From NCBI RefSeq assembly GCF_000496835.1, contig NZ_KI543237.1:514364-578363 (forward strand): a DNA stretch of 64,000 nt, given 5' to 3'. The translations under genes and the position numbers were made by a program. The notes beneath the pieces were generated by a model. That model saw only the letters and a program-made list of their open reading frames with translations. It had not been told where the DNA came from and did not search any database. This document shows, one piece after another, positions 8,745 through 17,278 of this stretch. Numbering within the stretch: position 1 is the stretch's first letter; every line of letters begins with the position of its first letter. The stretch is from Thalassobacillus devorans MSP14 (GTDB lineage: Bacteria > Bacillota > Bacilli > Bacillales > Halobacillaceae).

Positions 8745-8849
8745 ATTCTCATTCCGCCTTTCCTTTTAGTTATTTGTTAGAAATTATACCCCGAACTCTC
8801 AATTTCAAACCTCTCAGTTTAAGCGTAAATTATTTGCCGGCGTCAGGTA

Positions 8850-8887
8850 CACCCCGGGTCCTCCAGATTTTGGAGGGCTCCGGGGTG
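8850..8887. repeat. GC-rich palindromic repeat
   Basis: This full copy of the first subtype lies in the 382-base gap 8745-9126, which holds no convincing gene. The only other feature of the gap is the terminator at 9043-9071. Confidence 0.85.
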
Positions 8888-9042
8888 TCTTACAAACAAA
8901 AAGAAATTATCGCCACCCATAAAGTACACGGCAGTGGAACGGAAAAAGGGGGACAACACCATAGACACACCCCCCTTTGATGTTAAGCGAGCGTTTTCTT
9001 TTGACGATCTCAACTAATAGAATAGAGTTATCCAAAACAAAT

Positions 9043-9071
9043 CAAGCTGTCGGGATATTCCCGACAGCTTG
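9043..9071 (-). terminator. Terminator of the LysR gene
   Basis: CAAGCTGTCGGGA pairs perfectly with TCCCGACAGCTTG around a TAT loop. Read leftward it follows the LysR stop at 9127 and is trailed by a T-rich stretch. Confidence 0.75.
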
Positions 9072-9126
9072 AAAACATTTCTATTAATATTATGAAGTTA
9101 TTTAATATTTAAATACAAATCCACCT

Positions 9127-10062
9127 TTACCCAGCTGCTACAACTCCCTTATCACAATGAGCTAATAGCTCATGATATAATTCTTTAGCAATATTTTTAA
9201 AAATAGTATGGTTACCATAAGAAAGCTTTATCTCCATCGGGGATAATAAATCTCCTAATTCAACCACTTGTATTTTAGATGAATACAATTCAGTGATTAC
9301 CGATTTCGGTAAAATGGTGAAACCATTATTCGAGGCAACATAGCTGCTCATTACACTCAGATCATCAACCAGCTGGAATTTTTCTACCCTTAACCTTTCA
9401 AATATTTCCTTATAGAAAGTTCTGTTATTTGCAAGAGCGGGGTTGTCAAAAAGTAAAAAAGGCTTATCTAAAGCCGCGACCTCATTAATATCACTAATAA
9501 CCAATCCTTCCTCTTCTTTGGAACATAACAAAGTTAGTTCATCATACATAAGATTTTCTTCGACCAGGTTGGCTTCTCTTTCATTGCCATAATATATTCC
9601 GATATCAATACTTCCATAATGAAGCATTTCTTTTAAATTGTTTGTAGGACGAGTGATAAATTGAAATTTTTGCTGTGGAAAAATGCCAGATATCGCTCTC
9701 ATAATTTCGTTAGTAAAAGCCGGGGCTAACCATGCGTTGATCCCGATGGTCAGATGTTCTTTTCTATCAGGTGAAACATTATTGAAATTTTCCAACCCAT
9801 ACCTTTCATATGAAGTAATGACAGTGGAAGCATTGTTTAGCTCATTCAATAATTTAATTGCATACGGCAAAAAGTAGTGCCCTTCGGGAGTCAGTGTGAT
9901 TCCCTTCCAATTTCTATCTAAAAGGAGAAAACCAAGCTTTTCTTCTAATTTACGAATTCTCGTACTAAGTGTAGGCTGTGTAAGGTGTAAAGCATTTGCT
10001 GCTTGTGAAATACTTTGTTCACGGACAACGGCCAAAAAAGATTTTAATTCCTCTATCTCCAT
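9127..10062 (-). CDS. LysR-family transcriptional regulator
   Basis: This 311-residue protein has the N-terminal winged helix-turn-helix of LysR regulators (EELKSFLAVVREQSISQAAN, then LTQPTLSTRIRKLEEKLGFLL, residues 4-50) and a C-terminal periplasmic-binding-like effector domain. AGGGAG precedes the start. It is divergent from the M20 hydrolase and permease genes, the usual arrangement for a LysR regulator and its target, and the shared intergenic region carries an 18-base inverted repeat. The effector is unknown; an N-acyl amino acid or peptide is a reasonable guess given the target genes. Confidence 0.93.
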   Translation of the reverse strand: MEIEELKSFLAVVREQSISQAANALHLTQPTLSTRIRKLEEKLGFLLLDRNWKGITLTPEGHYFLPYAIKLLNELNNASTVITSYERYGLENFNNVSPDRKEHLTIGINAWLAPAFTNEIMRAISGIFPQQKFQFITRPTNNLKEMLHYGSIDIGIYYGNEREANLVEENLMYDELTLLCSKEEEGLVISDINEVAALDKPFLLFDNPALANNRTFYKEIFERLRVEKFQLVDDLSVMSSYVASNNGFTILPKSVITELYSSKIQVVELGDLLSPMEIKLSYGNHTIFKNIAKELYHELLAHCDKGVVAAG

Positions 10063-10138
10063 ACAACTGCTCCCTTTTTCTCCCCAGTTTACAGTAAATT
10101 CTGACTTCAGGCAATTTTCTATTTCCTTCCTCTTATGT

Positions 10139-10208
10139 ATAGAAACTTTTTATACCTTTTTTACCTGCTGTCACTGCTGGGAATGGCAAGGGTATAAAAA
10201 TTTTCTAT
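10139..10208. promoter_or_regulatory. Divergent control region with near-perfect inverted repeat
   Basis: ATAGAAACTTTTTATACC (10139-10156) recurs inverted as GGTATAAAAATTTTCTAT (10191-10208) with one mismatch. The arms are AT-rich and 52 bases apart, matching the spacing often seen between LysR recognition and activation sites. Its location between the LysR gene and its likely target supports an operator role. Confidence 0.55.
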
Positions 10209-10293
10209 TATCTGTGATAACACTCTCGCTGGTATAGTGTTTCCAGCGTCGTTTTTCGAAAAATCAAACACTTTATAAGGAGGCATCTTAAGA

Positions 10294-11475
10294 ATGAATA
10301 AAAATACCAATAAAAAAGAATTAATCAATGATGTAATAAATGATGTAGTGGAGTGGAGAAGGCATCTTCACCAATATCCTGAACTCTCTTTCGAGGAAGT
10401 AAATACTTCTCAGTTTGTCTTTGACAAATTGCAATCCTTTGGAGGAATGGAAATAGAACGTCCAACCAGAACGAGCGTGGTCGCCCGATTAAAAGGGAAG
10501 CACCCTGGAAAGGTGTTGGCTTTGCGTGCTGATATGGATGCACTCCCAATTCAGGAAGAAACAGAGACATCGTTCCCCTCGACAAAACCGGGGGTCATGC
10601 ATGCCTGTGGCCATGATGGCCATACAGCTATGCTTCTGGGGGCCGCAAAAATACTTAGCAGTAAAAAAGATGAACTTTCCGGTGAAATCATATTTATTTT
10701 TCAACATGCAGAAGAGTTGCGCCCGGGGGGTGCAAAAGAATTAACCGAAAAAGGGGTCGTCGATGACGCAGACCACATCGTCGGGCTTCACCTCATGTCC
10801 ACTTTGCAACAAGGTAAATTTGGGATCACATCAGGCCCTGTCACTTCCAATACTGATGAATTTGACTTGAAATTGATTGGCAAAGGAGGGCACTCTTCCC
10901 AGCCTGAACACTCTATTGACCCGATAGCCATCAGTGCACAAATTATCACCAACCTGCAACATATCGTCTCAAGAAACGTAGCACCTGCAGATAAATTAGT
11001 GATTTCTACCACGATGATTCATGGAGGTACTGCATCAAATGTGATTCCTGATTCTGTAAAACTCACCGGGTCTGTCCGTTCTTTTTCACCAGAAGTAAGA
11101 AATAAAGCAGTTCATTTAATTGAGCAGATCATCGACGGGGTTGCACGTGCTCATGGTGCGAGATATGAATATGATTATCATTACGGTTACAGTTCTGTGG
11201 TCAATGATGAACAAATTATTGGCTGGGTGGAAGAAACGATATCCCGTGAATTTGGCGATGATTATATTGAGTACTCCGAACCTTTTATGGGGGGCGAAGA
11301 TTTTTCGGCTTATTTAGATAAAGCACCGGGAGCATTTGTAATAGTTGGTGCCAGAAATGAAGCTCAGGGCTTTGATTATCCCCACCATCACCCTAAATTC
11401 GGCATAGACGAAAGATCACTGGAAGATGGTTTACGTCTCCTTGTCCATTTATCAGATACAATTTTGAAAAAATAA
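10294..11475 (+). CDS. M20-family amidohydrolase
   Basis: This 393-residue metal-dependent hydrolase belongs to the M20D/amidohydrolase group (hippurate hydrolase, N-acyl amino acid deacylase). Metal-site motifs are visible: MHACGHDGHT near 103-112, QHAEELRPGG near 137, and the C-terminal FMGGEDFSAY. AAGGAGG precedes the ATG. It probably releases an amino acid from an N-acyl conjugate in the cytoplasm. The next gene is a permease, so together they may import and hydrolyse one substrate under control of the divergent LysR protein. A paralogue lies at 26989. Confidence 0.9.
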   Translation: MNKNTNKKELINDVINDVVEWRRHLHQYPELSFEEVNTSQFVFDKLQSFGGMEIERPTRTSVVARLKGKHPGKVLALRADMDALPIQEETETSFPSTKPGVMHACGHDGHTAMLLGAAKILSSKKDELSGEIIFIFQHAEELRPGGAKELTEKGVVDDADHIVGLHLMSTLQQGKFGITSGPVTSNTDEFDLKLIGKGGHSSQPEHSIDPIAISAQIITNLQHIVSRNVAPADKLVISTTMIHGGTASNVIPDSVKLTGSVRSFSPEVRNKAVHLIEQIIDGVARAHGARYEYDYHYGYSSVVNDEQIIGWVEETISREFGDDYIEYSEPFMGGEDFSAYLDKAPGAFVIVGARNEAQGFDYPHHHPKFGIDERSLEDGLRLLVHLSDTILKK

Positions 11476-11504
11476 ATTCAACACAGAAGAAGGTGGTTAT
11501 TACC

Positions 11505-12707
11505 ATGGAACCCGTCCTGGCCACAATGCTACTATTGGCTGTTATCGCTTTTGGTGATGTGCTTTCAATCATTTCAAAAGCTAAAATACCTATGTTATTG
11601 GTCGCAATTGTATGTGCTTACATCCTGGTTCAGACAGAAATTATGCCTCTCGGAATAGTTGAGGCTTCGACTTTTACCATCGTTGGGGCTGTGTTACAGC
11701 CTCCCGTACTGGTCCATATGGGAACTATCATCCCTATGGATGTCCTGAAAAGTCAATATAAAGCTGTTTTGATTACGCTGATCGGTCTGACCTGCTCTGT
11801 TCTATTCGTCTTAATTGGAGGCAGTCTGATCTTTGATTATGGAACTGCTGTTTCAGGCGCCGGTCCATTAACCGGGGGCATTATTGCTACATTAATTACT
11901 TCAGAAGCGCTGAAAGAATCTGGCTTTACGGCACTAGCCAGTATTCCGGTCATTGTACTTGTTTTACAAGGAGTATTAGGGATGCCCCTAACTTCCATGT
12001 TCTTACGAAAACATAGTCAAAGGTTATTGAAAACGATGGATAGTTCCTATTATAATGCCGCAACATCTGCAGAGCAGTTGGCTGAATCAGCCGAACCTGA
12101 AAAAATGCTTTACGGCAAAGAACCAAGTAAGAAAAGATTATTAATACCAGAAAAATACCTGGAAAGTAATTTTATCATCCTTTTACTGATTTTTATCGGA
12201 GGAGCTATATCCGTATGGTTAGAAAATATAACAGGCATCAACTACAGCCTGTTCGGTTTGGCTATTGGGATAGCAGGAGCACTGATAGGTTTTTATCCTC
12301 AAAACGCTTTAGAAAAAGCTAACGGATTTGGGATAGCGATGCTGGGGATCATTGTGATTGTAATCGGAGCTTTCATTAAAACTCCCTGGGCTGACATCGT
12401 AAGTGTGCTCCCCGCTGCTGCATTCATCATCATTATCGGAACAACCGGTTTATTAATTGGAGGGTACGTTGGTTCCAAAATATTCAAATGGGATCCTTAT
12501 AAAGGAATGGCTGTTGTTTTAACAGCATTATTCGGCTTTCCAGCAGATTACCTCATCACCAAGGAAGTCAGCCGCAGTATCGGAAGAAACAAGCAGGAAG
12601 AAGAAGCCATTTCAAACGAGACTCTTGCTCCTATGCTTATTGGCGGATTCACCTCAGTAACGGTAGGATCTGTGGTTATTGCAAGTATTCTGGTTTCGAC
12701 ACTATAA
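11505..12707 (+). CDS. Multi-pass membrane permease
   Basis: This roughly 400-residue protein is almost entirely hydrophobic with about ten membrane segments and the glycine-rich stretch AVSGAGPLTGGIIATLITSE near residue 118. The start at 11505 is chosen because a GAAGAAGGTGG ribosome site lies before it; a GTG at 11493 overlaps that site. It resembles YhfA-type or glutamate/citrate-like permeases, but I cannot name the family with confidence. It forms a two-gene unit with the M20 hydrolase, which suggests uptake of the hydrolase substrate. Confidence 0.75.
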   Translation: MEPVLATMLLLAVIAFGDVLSIISKAKIPMLLVAIVCAYILVQTEIMPLGIVEASTFTIVGAVLQPPVLVHMGTIIPMDVLKSQYKAVLITLIGLTCSVLFVLIGGSLIFDYGTAVSGAGPLTGGIIATLITSEALKESGFTALASIPVIVLVLQGVLGMPLTSMFLRKHSQRLLKTMDSSYYNAATSAEQLAESAEPEKMLYGKEPSKKRLLIPEKYLESNFIILLLIFIGGAISVWLENITGINYSLFGLAIGIAGALIGFYPQNALEKANGFGIAMLGIIVIVIGAFIKTPWADIVSVLPAAAFIIIIGTTGLLIGGYVGSKIFKWDPYKGMAVVLTALFGFPADYLITKEVSRSIGRNKQEEEAISNETLAPMLIGGFTSVTVGSVVIASILVSTL

Positions 12708-12778
12708 AAAAACCCATGATATAAAAGACCGAATGAGTAACAGAATTCATATGGAAATGCTTTTTAAAAAAGTGTATA

Positions 12779-12817
12779 AAAAAGGTGTTTTGCATGTATC
12801 GTGCAAGGCACCTTTTT
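12779..12817 (+). terminator. Terminator of the M20/permease operon
   Basis: AAAAAGGTG pairs with CACCTTTTT, with an inner TTGCA/TGCAA stem, ending in a run of T. The rest of the gap to 12904 contains a run of ten C at about 12873-12882 and no gene. Confidence 0.75.
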
Positions 12818-12904
12818 CTATGGCAGAGAATCATTAATGACTCTTCAACTTTTAAATATGACAGGACTCTATTCCCCCCCCCCTCCTGGTGATAAGGACA
12901 GGCC

Positions 12905-13030
12905 TTAAACAGATGCGTTTATTAACAGTTTCTTCAATTCATATTTCTGAGGGTAATCAGGAGCTTCTCTACCTTCTACTAATCCAGCTACTAAATAATA
13001 ATGATCCCTTACCATAAAGGCTTCCACCCC
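12905..13030 (-). pseudogene. Fragment: duplicated C-terminal end of a metallophosphoesterase gene
   Basis: Read leftward, this stretch encodes an in-frame 41-residue tail ending YELKKLLINASV and a stop. It aligns with the last 40 residues of the intact phosphoesterase at 15607-16326 (ending DVLKNLLMNASV), with 27 identical positions by my hand alignment and one residue inserted. An in-frame stop lies just upstream and no start or ribosome site is present, so it is a gene fragment. The GT2 and LCP genes lie between the fragment and the intact gene. Confidence 0.8.
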
Positions 13031-13060
13031 AGGGCATTAATACTTTGCATCCCTCAAACA

Positions 13061-13987
13061 TCAATCATCATCACTTTCCAAATGACTGTTCAACTTAGCT
13101 GAAAGTACCTCTACATATTCCATATCAGGCATGTAATAATAGGTTTCATCCATCTCTCCATCCTCACCCTTGATCTCATGCTGTTTAACAGAATGTAAGG
13201 CGTCCTTATAATTCGATTGGATATTCCAGATTTCTTTTAAACTAAGATTGGTTCGAACATTATCTTCGATGGCATTCAGAATTTCTTCCACTCGTGTAAT
13301 CGATGAAAAACTGGCCCCTTTATTGATGAGTCCTGAAATGACTTTCCGCTGTCGCTCTTGACGTCCAAAGTCTCCACGGGGGTCATCCTTCCTCATTTGT
13401 GAATAGGCGACGGCCTCTTCACCGTTTAATTGCAGTGATCCTTTTTCAAAGTGAACCCCTTTATACTTGAAATCTAATTCATTGGTTACCTTGATGTCCC
13501 CTATGGCATTCACCATATCCGCCAGGCCTTCCATATCTACCCGGATAAAATAATCGATCGGAACATTCAGGAAATGTTCAACAGTCCGTATGGTCATCTT
13601 TGTTCCTCCAAAAGCATACGCATGGTTGATCTTGTCCTTTTTTCCGTGTCCTACGATTTCTGTATAGGTATCACGGGGGATGCTCACCATTTGCGTTGAC
13701 TTTTGAGAAGGGTTAACCGTTACCAGTATAATGGCATCAGAACGCTGATAAGGATCGTGCTCTCCCTCCGGTTCATCAATTCCCATTAACAAAACCGAAA
13801 AAGGGTCATGCTCCTCAAAGCTGATTTCTTCTAAGCGTTTCTCTGATTCTTTCCGTTCAATATCTTCCTGGATATTGGTAAAGGTGGTTGCAGCAAGATT
13901 CCACCAGTAGCTTCCCGCTGCGATAATGGTCACACCGATTCCAGTTAATAGAACAAGCATGATTCGCTTCCACTTAATTTTATTCAT
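13061..13987 (-). CDS. LCP (LytR-CpsA-Psr) family protein
   Basis: This 308-residue membrane-anchored protein has one N-terminal transmembrane segment (about 9-28) and an extracellular LCP domain with VLLMGIDE, RSDAIILVTVNP and SIPRDTYTEI motifs, whose arginines and aspartates bind the pyrophosphate of a polyprenyl-linked polymer. LCP proteins join wall teichoic acid or capsule to peptidoglycan. It starts nine bases after the GT2 gene, so the two probably act together: the GT2 makes a polymer and the LCP protein attaches or processes it. A second LCP gene lies at 59700. Confidence 0.92.
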   Translation of the reverse strand: MNKIKWKRIMLVLLTGIGVTIIAAGSYWWNLAATTFTNIQEDIERKESEKRLEEISFEEHDPFSVLLMGIDEPEGEHDPYQRSDAIILVTVNPSQKSTQMVSIPRDTYTEIVGHGKKDKINHAYAFGGTKMTIRTVEHFLNVPIDYFIRVDMEGLADMVNAIGDIKVTNELDFKYKGVHFEKGSLQLNGEEAVAYSQMRKDDPRGDFGRQERQRKVISGLINKGASFSSITRVEEILNAIEDNVRTNLSLKEIWNIQSNYKDALHSVKQHEIKGEDGEMDETYYYMPDMEYVEVLSAKLNSHLESDDD

Positions 13988-13995
13988 ACGTTACC

Positions 13996-15375
13996 TCACT
14001 TAAGCGCTTTGTCTGCTGGCATCCCAGCCGCTGTATCTAGATCATATTTCCGTCCGGTACGGGCAACTTTCTTCCACTCTCTATTAAAAAAGTACGCAAT
14101 ACTTCCATACATAACAAAATACATCGTAATAAAACGATGGATGAACACGTCGTACACCACCGTATTGAATAAACGAATCCGGTCCTCTTTTTCAAATGTG
14201 AACCCATACCGTTTCACTTGTCTCAATGCTAATAAGTTATAAATAAAGTTAAATAGAAAAATATAGGATAAATAAATGACAATAAACCCGATAACGACGA
14301 AAGCCATATTCATTAAAGCGTTGGCGACAAAGAATCCTGCTGTTATATAAGCAGCGAGAATTCCGACAAAGAAAGATTCAATAATGTAAAAAAACGAAAC
14401 GGCTTTCGTCATGACGGTTCTCAGGAAAAAGAAGCGGAAATGTACTAAGCAGTCCATATAGGATTTTTGCCAGCGGATTCGCTGTTTGAATAAGTCCCTC
14501 CATGTTTCCGGAAGCTCGGTATAACTAATCGCCTCTGTCAGCAGCAACACCTTTTTATGCTTTTCACGGGCAATCAATCGATGTATCTTAAGGGTAATAT
14601 CAATGTCTTCTCCTACCGATGATCGGTAGCCTCCTACATCAATCAAGGCTTGCTTGGAAAAAATACCAAACGCCCCGGAGATGATCGCTAATGCCTGAAA
14701 GCGTGCCAGCGATAGTTTCGTCACGTAAAAAGCCTTCAGGAAATCAAGCATCTGGACCCGTACTAACATCTTGGTTCCGGCTAACGACAATTTCTTCAAT
14801 GGGTTCGCTGTTTTTGTTTGCAAGACATGAACCATGCCACCTGCTGCGATGACATTTGGATCAACGAATTTTTCATTGATTACATGCAACGCAGGCCTGG
14901 TCAATACCGTATCCGCATCAAACGTAACCACTAATTCCTTGGAAGCATATTCGATTCCAGCGTTTAAAGCATCCGCTTTGCCACCGTTGTGCTTATTCAC
15001 CACGTAAATATTGGGATAGAGGGTAGATTGGTATACTCCCTCCACCTCTTTATGCGGTAATTTTCCTAAGTGCGATTTCAGGCATTTTTTTAAATTTAAA
15101 TCGTTATGTAACAGATCAAAGGTCTCGTCCGTGGACCCATCATTGATATAGATTACTTCATAATTGGTATAATCCAAAACTTTCATACTGGAAACCGATG
15201 TTTCAATAATCCCCGCTTCATTATAAGAAGGAATGATGATACTGATTCCTTTTTCGGATTTTGTCTCCTTCTTTACCAGCTCCTCTTCGTTCTGAAACCA
15301 GGGCAGGCAATGGAACAAGTGAAGAATCGGGAAAAATAAGCAAAAACAAAAGAATATGATTAGAAACAGTTCCAC
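13996..15375 (-). CDS. Family 2 processive glycosyltransferase
   Basis: This membrane glycosyltransferase of about 459 residues resembles PgaC/IcaA and YdaM. It has an N-terminal hydrophobic segment, then the GT-A domain with SIIIPSYNEAGII, the DAD motif in VTFDADTV, GEDIDIT and the QRIRW motif (QxxRW) of processive enzymes, followed by several membrane segments. An ATG at 15429 has no ribosome site; GTG at 15375 has AGAGAGG upstream and gives a sensible hydrophobic N-terminus, so I prefer it. It forms a two-gene unit with the LCP gene. The product is probably a poly-hexosamine or similar homopolymer; the sugar is not readable. Confidence 0.88.
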   Translation of the reverse strand: MELFLIIFFCFCLFFPILHLFHCLPWFQNEEELVKKETKSEKGISIIIPSYNEAGIIETSVSSMKVLDYTNYEVIYINDGSTDETFDLLHNDLNLKKCLKSHLGKLPHKEVEGVYQSTLYPNIYVVNKHNGGKADALNAGIEYASKELVVTFDADTVLTRPALHVINEKFVDPNVIAAGGMVHVLQTKTANPLKKLSLAGTKMLVRVQMLDFLKAFYVTKLSLARFQALAIISGAFGIFSKQALIDVGGYRSSVGEDIDITLKIHRLIAREKHKKVLLLTEAISYTELPETWRDLFKQRIRWQKSYMDCLVHFRFFFLRTVMTKAVSFFYIIESFFVGILAAYITAGFFVANALMNMAFVVIGFIVIYLSYIFLFNFIYNLLALRQVKRYGFTFEKEDRIRLFNTVVYDVFIHRFITMYFVMYGSIAYFFNREWKKVARTGRKYDLDTAAGMPADKALK

Positions 15376-15504
15376 GCATATGGTTCCTCTCTTAGAAGTT
15401 CCAAGTTCATAATCATGTGAAACTACCATTTTTACAAGGGGTTTTGGTCGAAACCTGTCCGATTTCCTATGAAAAATAGGAAATTTTAAGGGTATCAGGG
15501 GATA

Positions 15505-15602
15505 AAACCGACCACACCCCGGGTCCTCCAGAATTTGGAGGGCTCCGGGGTGTGGTCGGTTTCACCCCAGGTCCTCCAGATTCTGGAGGACCTGGGGTGA
15601 AA
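15505..15602. repeat. Tandem pair of GC-rich palindromes
   Basis: The first palindrome, 15505-15562, has extended 18-base arms (AAACCGACCACACCCCGG and complement). The second, 15560-15602, is a perfect palindrome of 21-base arms around a single T, starting TTTCACCCCAGGTCCTCCAG. They differ as first and second subtype and lie just after the metallophosphoesterase stop (15607). This is the best-preserved pair in the window and resembles paired REP (BIME) structures. Confidence 0.85.
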
Positions 15603-15606
15603 AGCA

Positions 15607-16326
15607 TTAAACTGATGCGTTCATTAATAAGTTCTTCAGTACATCTTTCTGCGGGTAATCAGAAGCTTCGATATCGTCTACTAATCCAGCTAAGTTATAA
15701 TTAGTCCTTACAATAGAGGCTTCTACCCCATTCTCTCCAATATCGATCAACACATAAGACGGCTGAGCCAACCCATCAAAAGGAAGACCGATGCTCCCTG
15801 TATTGATTACCATTTTTCCATTGATATAGCGGATATACGGCTTATGGATGTGGCCATAAATATAGACGTCAGCCAGTTGATTTGACATCAGACGACCTTT
15901 CATTTCTTCCTCTGTGGCATCTGGTAAAACCACTTCAAACAGATCAGTAGATGTCGCATGGAATCCGTGGATGTTGATGCCTTTGTGCTCTTCCGTTATC
16001 TCTGTTGGCAGTTCCTTTAAATAGTTTACCGACTCGCTCGTCATATTGGCATGTGCCCAGTCTCTCTCCTGATTCATACCTGCGATCACTTTATCAGGGA
16101 CTTCGCCTCCCTGGACTCCTCTGACAATCCATTCATCTGCGTTTCCTTTGATAACTTGTGCATCAAGCCCCCGTACCAATTCAACCGAACGTTCTGGCTC
16201 AAGTCCTCGATAAGCGATATCACCAAGCACAAACAATCGGTCGACATTTTTAGTTTTGATATCTTCCAAAACAGCTTCCAAGGCACGTGCGTTTCCATGA
16301 ATATCGGATAGGAATGCTAATCTCAT
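15607..16326 (-). CDS. Metallophosphoesterase, YfcE-like
   Basis: This calcineurin-type phosphoesterase of 239 residues has every metal-site motif: FLSDIHGN (start of the protein), GDIAYRG near 36, GNADEW near 62, and GHIHKPY near 158, preceding an MVINTGSIGLP segment. It probably hydrolyses a phosphodiester or phosphoprotein; substrates in this family are varied. AAAGGAG lies upstream of the start. It may be co-transcribed with the upstream gene at 16414. A truncated second copy of its 3' end sits at 12905-13030. Confidence 0.92.
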   Translation of the reverse strand: MRLAFLSDIHGNARALEAVLEDIKTKNVDRLFVLGDIAYRGLEPERSVELVRGLDAQVIKGNADEWIVRGVQGGEVPDKVIAGMNQERDWAHANMTSESVNYLKELPTEITEEHKGINIHGFHATSTDLFEVVLPDATEEEMKGRLMSNQLADVYIYGHIHKPYIRYINGKMVINTGSIGLPFDGLAQPSYVLIDIGENGVEASIVRTNYNLAGLVDDIEASDYPQKDVLKNLLMNASV

Positions 16327-16413
16327 ATCTATCTCCTTTCTCTCAAAACCTTCTTATATTAAATAGCTTATCAGGAATACATGAAGGCTGTCAGGCTATA
16401 CTTTTTAAAATCA

Positions 16414-16959
16414 TCACTTTTCAACGATCACCTCATCGATTTGTTCTCCCAAGTGACGGCCCGGCTTATCTTTCAAGCCAAGGATACGGTGGCTAATTTC
16501 CAAATCCTCGATAGCCACTTCTCCAAGGCTCTCTTCTAATACATGCACACTCGTGGATTTCTGTAAGGTAGCAGATACGGCCCCATGCTCACTTTGACAT
16601 TCCACTCTTACAAATGGCCGCTTTTCTATTTTCACACGGCCAAGCGGCAGTTCTCGTTCTTCCTGCTCTCCTTCTACGATTAATTTCTCACCTGGATTCA
16701 GTTCATGCAGGTAATGAGTCTTATTTTCCTGATATAAATATTGATGAAACGCACCACAATTAATACGAAAAGGTCTTGCTGGGTAATTTTCTGACTCCCG
16801 ATTTTCGGAAAGCACCTTTACGTAGCCATGACCTGTGTTGCCGACATACACGCCATCACGGGGCTGTAATATATCCACAAAATCAAGGCATACCCGCATC
16901 CCTTCGCCAACTTCCTCAATTTGCACAACTTCCATAAACTCTTTTTCTAACCTAGCCAT
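16414..16959 (-). CDS. Stand-alone C-terminal domain of 3-dehydroquinate synthase II
   Basis: This 181-residue protein matches the C-terminal half of the archaeal-type dehydroquinate synthase II family (PF01959): FRINCGAFHQYL, HYLHELNPGEKLIV, GRVKIEKRPFVRVEC, and the terminal GRHLGEQIDEVIVEK correspond to conserved blocks in that order. The usual enzyme is about 340-370 residues, with an N-terminal catalytic TIM-barrel-like half that is missing here. It is therefore probably not a complete shikimate enzyme. No other aromatic-biosynthesis gene is near. It may be a regulatory or repurposed domain. Family call from recognised blocks; function unknown. Confidence 0.75.
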   Translation of the reverse strand: MARLEKEFMEVVQIEEVGEGMRVCLDFVDILQPRDGVYVGNTGHGYVKVLSENRESENYPARPFRINCGAFHQYLYQENKTHYLHELNPGEKLIVEGEQEERELPLGRVKIEKRPFVRVECQSEHGAVSATLQKSTSVHVLEESLGEVAIEDLEISHRILGLKDKPGRHLGEQIDEVIVEK

Positions 16960-17278
16960 CTAACCGACTCCCATCAAGGATTTTTTCTCTTACTTGATTA
17001 TAGGAGTTATGCTAGCATTTCCTCAAGCTGCTCACGTGATTAGTTATCACATGTGGGACAATTACATCCGAAGGAAAAATCTGGAGGACCCGGGGTGTGT
17101 TTGGAGAATCCACCATAACCTAAAAAGGACTTTCAGGGTAAAACTATTGTTCTACTCTATTACAACTTTTCTCTCTCGTTTTCTGTTGAAAATTATAGAA
17201 TAATGAACGGACAAAGGAGGGAATATTTTTCTTTAATTTTTTCACACACAAGCAATGCATAAACTTAAGGAGGAGTAT
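16960..17278. other. Divergent intergenic region with half a palindromic repeat
   Basis: This 319-base gap separates two divergent genes. A right-half copy of the GC-rich palindrome (TCTGGAGGACCCGGGGTGT) lies at 17080-17098. A short inverted repeat GTGAT-TAGTT-ATCAC at 17036-17050 could be an operator. I see no coding potential beyond these. Confidence 0.5.

Noticed and set aside
15505-15602. The paired palindromes as ordinary terminators
   Set aside because: They may end transcripts, but the same units occur between divergent starts (378) and lack T runs, so a repeat family is the better description.
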